Shown: positions 3,482-7,029 of the stretch, in pieces | Layout: each line of letters starts with the position of its first letter | How positions within the stretch are numbered: position 1 is the first letter of the stretch | Notes under the pieces: generated by a model | Databases searched by the model: none | Seen by the model: the letters and a program-made list of their open reading frames with translations, nothing else | Told to the model about the DNA's origin: nothing | Program-made: the position numbers and the translations under genes | Source: Candidatus Saccharimonadota bacterium | GTDB lineage: Bacteria > Patescibacteriota > Saccharimonadia > Saccharimonadales > UBA7683 | DNA length: 7,029 nt | Assembly: GCA_018061375.1 (NCBI GenBank) | Contig: JAGOUG010000044.1 | Span: 1-7,029, forward strand | Direction of reading: 5' to 3'

Positions 3482-5029
3482 CTATCCACGGAATGCGCCG
3501 TGATTTTTTATCCAACCGCTAGATGACCTTTCAATCAGTATGCCATTATTAATCTTCTCTTTAGTAAGCTTATCGGCTACAGTGGCATAAATGGGCAGGG
3601 ACACGGTAAACGTTGAGCCATGACCTTCGACACTTCTTACGCTAATTTTGCCGCCACTACTTTCAACGATTGCTTTTGTGATATAAAGACCTATGCCTGT
3701 ACCAGCGACAGTCTCACGTGAGCGATGCGAGCGATAGAATTTGTGAAACAGGCTACTAATGACATTTGCTGGCATACCTATGCCATGATCAGTTACGCTG
3801 ACTTGCACAAAGTCTCCGTCTACTTCTGCACTAATCTCTATTGATCCACCATCATTTGAGTACTTGATAGCGTTATCGATCAAGTTGGCTAACACCTCGC
3901 CCATACTATTGAGATCAGCTGCGATTGTAGGTAGCGTATCTGGGAACGATACACTAAGAAGCCGTTGCTGTGCTTCGGCGCGCATTTTCATATCATCAGC
4001 AATTGTGGCGTATATATCAGGAAGGTGCTCTTCACTAATGTGGATCTTCAAATGACGGCGATCAAAACGACTTGCATTCAGAATATTGTTTACATAACCA
4101 CTCAAGCGATTAGCACTGACAATTAAGCGCTGGAATAGCTCTTTCTGGTCAGCATCGTAGACGTCGGCAAGCTCATCGTTAAGTGTATCCAGATAACCCC
4201 GAATGACCGTGATTGGACCGCGCAGCTCATGGGCAGCAAAGGCGATAAAATCAAGGTCGTCGTCTTCGGGTACATACTCTTTCGTACGGTCAAGTAATGT
4301 AATAATGGTCTCAGCTTCACTGCCTTTTGCATACGAGACATGGACGTCAAAAATTCGTCGATCTGGCTCTCCTGTGATTTTATTTGAGATTCGACGCCAG
4401 CATTTTTCGGCATGAATGTCATGATCGCCGCGTTCGGCTAACCACTGCTCGATAGTTTGATCAACATCAAATATTAACTCGAGAGATCGGTTACCATCTT
4501 TGTCAACTGAAATTGGTGCACTACTATTCGCAAAAATAATCTTACTATTGCTATCAAGCATAACAATACCGGTACTTGTATGATTTAACTGGTTCGTCAC
4601 ATTAACTGAGGTAGCTGGGTCCTCCGTAGTAGATTTGGACGTAGGGTTAGTAGATACACTTGCCATTTCGTAAATTTGCTTGAGTAGTGGACGCATTTTG
4701 TTACGTGCGTAATATCCATCGTTCATGTTTGGTGGCGTTAAGTTACTTGGCTCACCAGAAACATGCACCATGGCACTTGATAACTCTTTGACTGGACGCA
4801 TAGCGATCATAGTGGTTATTAGGGTTGAAACAAGCCCCATAATACTTAAAATACCTATCACAATCCAAGCGCCAATTGGAGGCTCCGGGTATAGCATCAG
4901 CACGACACCTATAGTGATCAAACACATAGCAAATTGAAGCCCGAGTGCCCTAAAGAGTGTATGCCTGCGATAGCGTGGCCAAAATCGATTCAGCTGTTCG
5001 TTCTCGGCACGTACGTCTTTTACTGCCAT
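3482..5029 (-). CDS. membrane sensor histidine kinase with two TM segments and a PAS-like domain
   Basis: The 515-aa protein has transmembrane segments at about residues 26-47 and 53-77, separated by only a few residues (PEPP), so it has almost no outside sensor domain. A linker with a PAS-like region follows (about 148-250, TGIVMLDSNSKIIFANSSAP). The HisKA dimerisation domain carries H267 (FAAHELRGPIT), the predicted autophosphorylation site. The HATPase domain has the N-box with N386 (NLIDNAIKYS), the G1 box D414-G418 (DHGIG), the F-box near 428-432 and the G2 box 443-447 (GTGIG). A tail of about 35 residues after the ATPase (about 481-515) is not typical. The start ATG overlaps the end of the DUF3048 gene by 10 bp, which implies coupled translation and a shared role. 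The receiver protein next door is the likely partner. Confidence 0.95.
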   Translation of the reverse strand: MAVKDVRAENEQLNRFWPRYRRHTLFRALGLQFAMCLITIGVVLMLYPEPPIGAWIVIGILSIMGLVSTLITTMIAMRPVKELSSAMVHVSGEPSNLTPPNMNDGYYARNKMRPLLKQIYEMASVSTNPTSKSTTEDPATSVNVTNQLNHTSTGIVMLDSNSKIIFANSSAPISVDKDGNRSLELIFDVDQTIEQWLAERGDHDIHAEKCWRRISNKITGEPDRRIFDVHVSYAKGSEAETIITLLDRTKEYVPEDDDLDFIAFAAHELRGPITVIRGYLDTLNDELADVYDADQKELFQRLIVSANRLSGYVNNILNASRFDRRHLKIHISEEHLPDIYATIADDMKMRAEAQQRLLSVSFPDTLPTIAADLNSMGEVLANLIDNAIKYSNDGGSIEISAEVDGDFVQVSVTDHGIGMPANVISSLFHKFYRSHRSRETVAGTGIGLYITKAIVESSGGKISVRSVEGHGSTFTVSLPIYATVADKLTKEKINNGILIERSSSGWIKNHGAFRG

Positions 5030-6171
5030 GTTACATCACCGCCATCAGTTGGAATTGCTGAAATCCAAGTAGTGCCACGAGCTAGCTTAACTTGGCCACC
5101 CGTTGCATCAGTAAAGACTAATTGACCTTTTTGGTCACTTTTATTCCAGGTGGCTTTAGTAGCTTTACCATCTTGGAATATGATCGCCTCCCCCGTTCCA
5201 GATGTAGTGATATTTTCACGGTAACCATCCTCAAGCACGTTAACCATATTTACGCGCAGAGCAACTACTGTTTTTGCAGTAATTTGGCCAGCCTCTCGGT
5301 CAAGGTGTGGTGCCCCTGCTTGAGATCGTGCATACAGCTTAGTTGCAGGGTCATAGGTATACGATGAATTGTATAGGGGTCCACTAATTGTGAGGTTTAC
5401 ACTATTTGCCACCACCTCAGGGGCTATTACTTCGGGGGCAGCGGCTTCGCTCGTCTTCTTTTTGTCTTTTACTGGTGCTTCGATATCTACACGCTCTAAG
5501 CCTACGGGGCTAGAAGAATTGTAGCCCTTAGCAGTGTTTAGTTGATCGAGTTTTTCAAAATTAGTGTAAACATTGTGTGGAGCATAGCGGTCGGTGGCGC
5601 GCCAGTAAGTAGTGCTGTTGAAGAATTGATCGATGTCTCGATATGAACCATTGCGAACAGTGTTTAATGCATTAAGGCTACCTCCGACATGTGCAATGCT
5701 GGCATCGTAGGGAGTTGCCCAGTCAAGGTAATACATACGAAGGCTGCGAACAGGCCCAATCAGCTGAGGCTTTTTCTGCTGATATACAGCTAAGAACCTA
5801 GTTATTCCACCTTCTGCTACTGCTTCATAGACCACCTCAGCGTCCTTGAGCCCTGATTGCGGGCGAGCATCGGGGCTATTTTCTAACATAATAGCCGTAA
5901 CAGGCTTTGTTTTTGCTGCTTCTGATTCTATCTGCTCACCAGTTAACGGTGAGTAGTAGACAGGCTTCGGAGCTTGCTGTTTCGCTGGCTGAACTTTTTT
6001 TGGTGATTCAACTTCTTTGGGCTGCTGCCAAAATACAGCCAGAACAATAAGATTTGCAGCAATAATTATACCAAGGCCAACCAGAATATATGTACGTTTT
6101 GGGTTGGCATGAACCCATGCTTTAATTCGAGCGAATAATCGAGGTTTTTTGTCTGGCGATGATGGCTGCAT
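5020..6171 (-). CDS. DUF3048 (YerB-like) membrane-anchored extracytoplasmic protein
   Basis: This 383-aa protein has a short basic cytoplasmic start, a transmembrane anchor at about residues 27-47 and a large outside part. There is no lipobox cysteine, so it is anchored by the helix rather than as a lipoprotein like Bacillus YerB. Family-like segments are DARPQSGL (101-108), VYEAVAEGGITRFLAVY (114-130), GPVRSLRMYYLDWA (139-152), RYAPHNVY (195-202) and a C-terminal ARGTTWISAIPTDGG (364-378). A Lys/Ala/Glu-rich insert (about 232-255) separates the N- and C-terminal DUF3048 regions. The biochemical role of the family is unknown; an envelope role is assumed. It lies 28 bp after gltX and overlaps the histidine kinase gene by 10 bp. 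AAGG three bases before the ATG is a weak ribosome site set too close. Confidence 0.92.
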   Translation of the reverse strand: MQPSSPDKKPRLFARIKAWVHANPKRTYILVGLGIIIAANLIVLAVFWQQPKEVESPKKVQPAKQQAPKPVYYSPLTGEQIESEAAKTKPVTAIMLENSPDARPQSGLKDAEVVYEAVAEGGITRFLAVYQQKKPQLIGPVRSLRMYYLDWATPYDASIAHVGGSLNALNTVRNGSYRDIDQFFNSTTYWRATDRYAPHNVYTNFEKLDQLNTAKGYNSSSPVGLERVDIEAPVKDKKKTSEAAAPEVIAPEVVANSVNLTISGPLYNSSYTYDPATKLYARSQAGAPHLDREAGQITAKTVVALRVNMVNVLEDGYRENITTSGTGEAIIFQDGKATKATWNKSDQKGQLVFTDATGGQVKLARGTTWISAIPTDGGDVTWQ

Positions 6172-6178
6172 TAGCCTT

Positions 6179-6187
6179 AGTATATCA
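6179..6187 (-). promoter_or_regulatory. extended -10 promoter before the DUF3048 gene
   Basis: On the minus strand TGATATACT (6179-6187) fits the extended -10 pattern TGnTATAAT with one mismatch, lying in the gap after gltX. The ATG is 7 bp downstream, so the transcript would be leaderless or nearly so. No convincing -35 is seen, as is usual for extended -10 promoters. Confidence 0.4.
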
Positions 6188-6199
6188 CGGCGCTTATGC

Positions 6200-7027
6200 T
6201 TATTTTAAGTGGTCTATTGTGCTTGAAAGCCGGAGTAGTGTTTTATCCTTACCGAGTAGCATAAGTGTATCGTTTAACTGCGGACTAAACGGTGCCCATG
6301 TTGTGGCAATACGTACTAGACTAAATAATGTGCCTGGCTTTTGGCCAGTTGTCTCAAGGAGTTCGTTGAGCGTTTGCTGGATAGAGTCATTCGTCCATTG
6401 TTTATCGCTAACGAATGCATCATGTACTGTTTGTAGTAAATCGGCTTGCTCGGCTGCAGATAGTTTACTTAACTGCTTATTGTCGGTAAGGAGGCTAATA
6501 TCAATAACAGGCTCCTCAAAGAAATAGTTGGTGAGCGTTGGGAGGTCCTTTAGGGTCTTAAGACGATCTTGGGCTAAGCCAAGAACGCGCTTCTTGTAAT
6601 CTTCAGGCGCTTTCTTACTTGAGTCAGGCCAGAAGAATTCAACGCGGCGATATAGCTCGTCAATCGATAGCTCACGTATAAAGTGACCGTTAACCCAAAG
6701 TAGACGTTTCTCGTCAAAACGAGCACCGGAACGTTGAACCCTGGTAAGGCTAAACTTTTCGATCAATTCATCCATTGTAAATACTTCTTGCTCGGTGCCA
6801 TCATTCCAACCCATTGTGGCAATAAAGCTATCGAGTGCTTCGGGAAGATAGCCATCACGAATATAATCGAGCACATCTTTAGCCCCGTCACGCTTGCCGA
6901 GCTTTTTATTGCCCTGCTCGTTCATGATGTGAGGCATATGTGCGAATATAGGATGCTCTAAGTCGAGTGCTTCATATAACGCTAGGTAATTTGGCATGCT
7001 ACTAATAAACTCCTGGCCGCGGATTAC
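6200..7027 (-). CDS. gltX: glutamyl-tRNA synthetase, C-terminal part (5' end beyond the window)
   Basis: The frame is open to the window edge and begins VIRGQEFISSMPNYLALYEA, the conserved segment after the class I catalytic insertion of GluRS. PIFAHMPHIMNEQGNKKLGK and RDGA follow, then the stem-contact and anticodon-binding helical domains (GARFDEKRLLWVNGHFIREL is typical GluRS). The 275 visible residues are about the last 55-60% of a usual 470-500-aa enzyme. The HIGH motif lies beyond the window. The KMSKS-type loop reads KLGKR (6890-6904), with Gly where Ser is usual in GluRS. The enzyme charges tRNA-Glu with glutamate using ATP in the cytoplasm. If the organism lacks GlnRS it would also charge tRNA-Gln for GatCAB, which cannot be judged here. 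It is the first visible gene of the minus-strand block. Confidence 0.96.
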   Translation of the reverse strand, partial: VIRGQEFISSMPNYLALYEALDLEHPIFAHMPHIMNEQGNKKLGKRDGAKDVLDYIRDGYLPEALDSFIATMGWNDGTEQEVFTMDELIEKFSLTRVQRSGARFDEKRLLWVNGHFIRELSIDELYRRVEFFWPDSSKKAPEDYKKRVLGLAQDRLKTLKDLPTLTNYFFEEPVIDISLLTDNKQLSKLSAAEQADLLQTVHDAFVSDKQWTNDSIQQTLNELLETTGQKPGTLFSLVRIATTWAPFSPQLNDTLMLLGKDKTLLRLSSTIDHLK

Positions 7028-7029
7028 AT

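Noticed and set aside
3444..3515. Longer N-terminus for the response regulator (start at 3515)
   Set aside because: The extra 24 residues precede the conserved receiver start, overlap the kinase gene and would cross the TATACT box and the weak hairpin.
4123..4422. 99-codon minus-strand ORF inside the histidine kinase gene
   Set aside because: It is an out-of-frame shadow of the kinase gene, whose own frame has all conserved boxes.
1..7029. CRISPR array, insertion sequence or phage integrase
   Set aside because: No regularly spaced repeat units, no transposase or integrase motifs, and no rRNA were seen on either strand.

Overview
The window looks like a piece of a small-genome bacterial chromosome. 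Candidatus Saccharibacteria (TM7/Patescibacteria) is the best guess, inferred from protein style: a DUF3048 membrane protein, a histidine kinase with almost no extracellular loop, a receiver-only response regulator, and weak or absent Shine-Dalgarno sites. No phylogenetic marker was searched. The standard genetic code fits: TAA, TAG and TGA all end plausible genes.

The right half (about 2950-7029) is a conserved-looking minus-strand block. Transcribed right to left it holds the C-terminal part of glutamyl-tRNA synthetase (gltX, cut by the window edge), a DUF3048 membrane-anchored protein, a two-TM histidine kinase overlapping it by 10 bp, a CheY-like response regulator, and a tRNA-Glu(CTC) gene with encoded CCA and an intrinsic terminator. 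GluRS and one of its substrate tRNAs therefore bracket an envelope-signalling module.

The left half (1-2900) is AT-rich and accessory in character. It begins with the last 15 codons of a plus-strand protein, possibly FtsQ-like. A roughly 400-bp gene-poor stretch follows, containing a 13-bp inverted repeat 218 bp across, possible gene remnants and short repeated motifs. Next come a doubtful 67-codon ORF, a 117-aa orphan ORF of visibly higher GC content, a 228-aa single-pass membrane protein with a coiled coil, and, convergent with it, a 272-aa soluble orphan. A GC-rich nested hairpin lies between the last two.

A 44-bp direct repeat (38/44 identical, ungapped) lies just before the accessory genes (412-455) and again between them and the tRNA (2829-2872). 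Further repeats include a third copy of the ATTGTGCGAC core, a GTTCTA(A/T)T motif recurring on both strands, and a TTTGCCAA operator-like palindrome. The best candidate for something new is this repeat-bounded, tRNA-adjacent cassette of orphan genes. No integrase, transposase or reverse transcriptase is visible, so calling it a mobile or defence cassette is inference.
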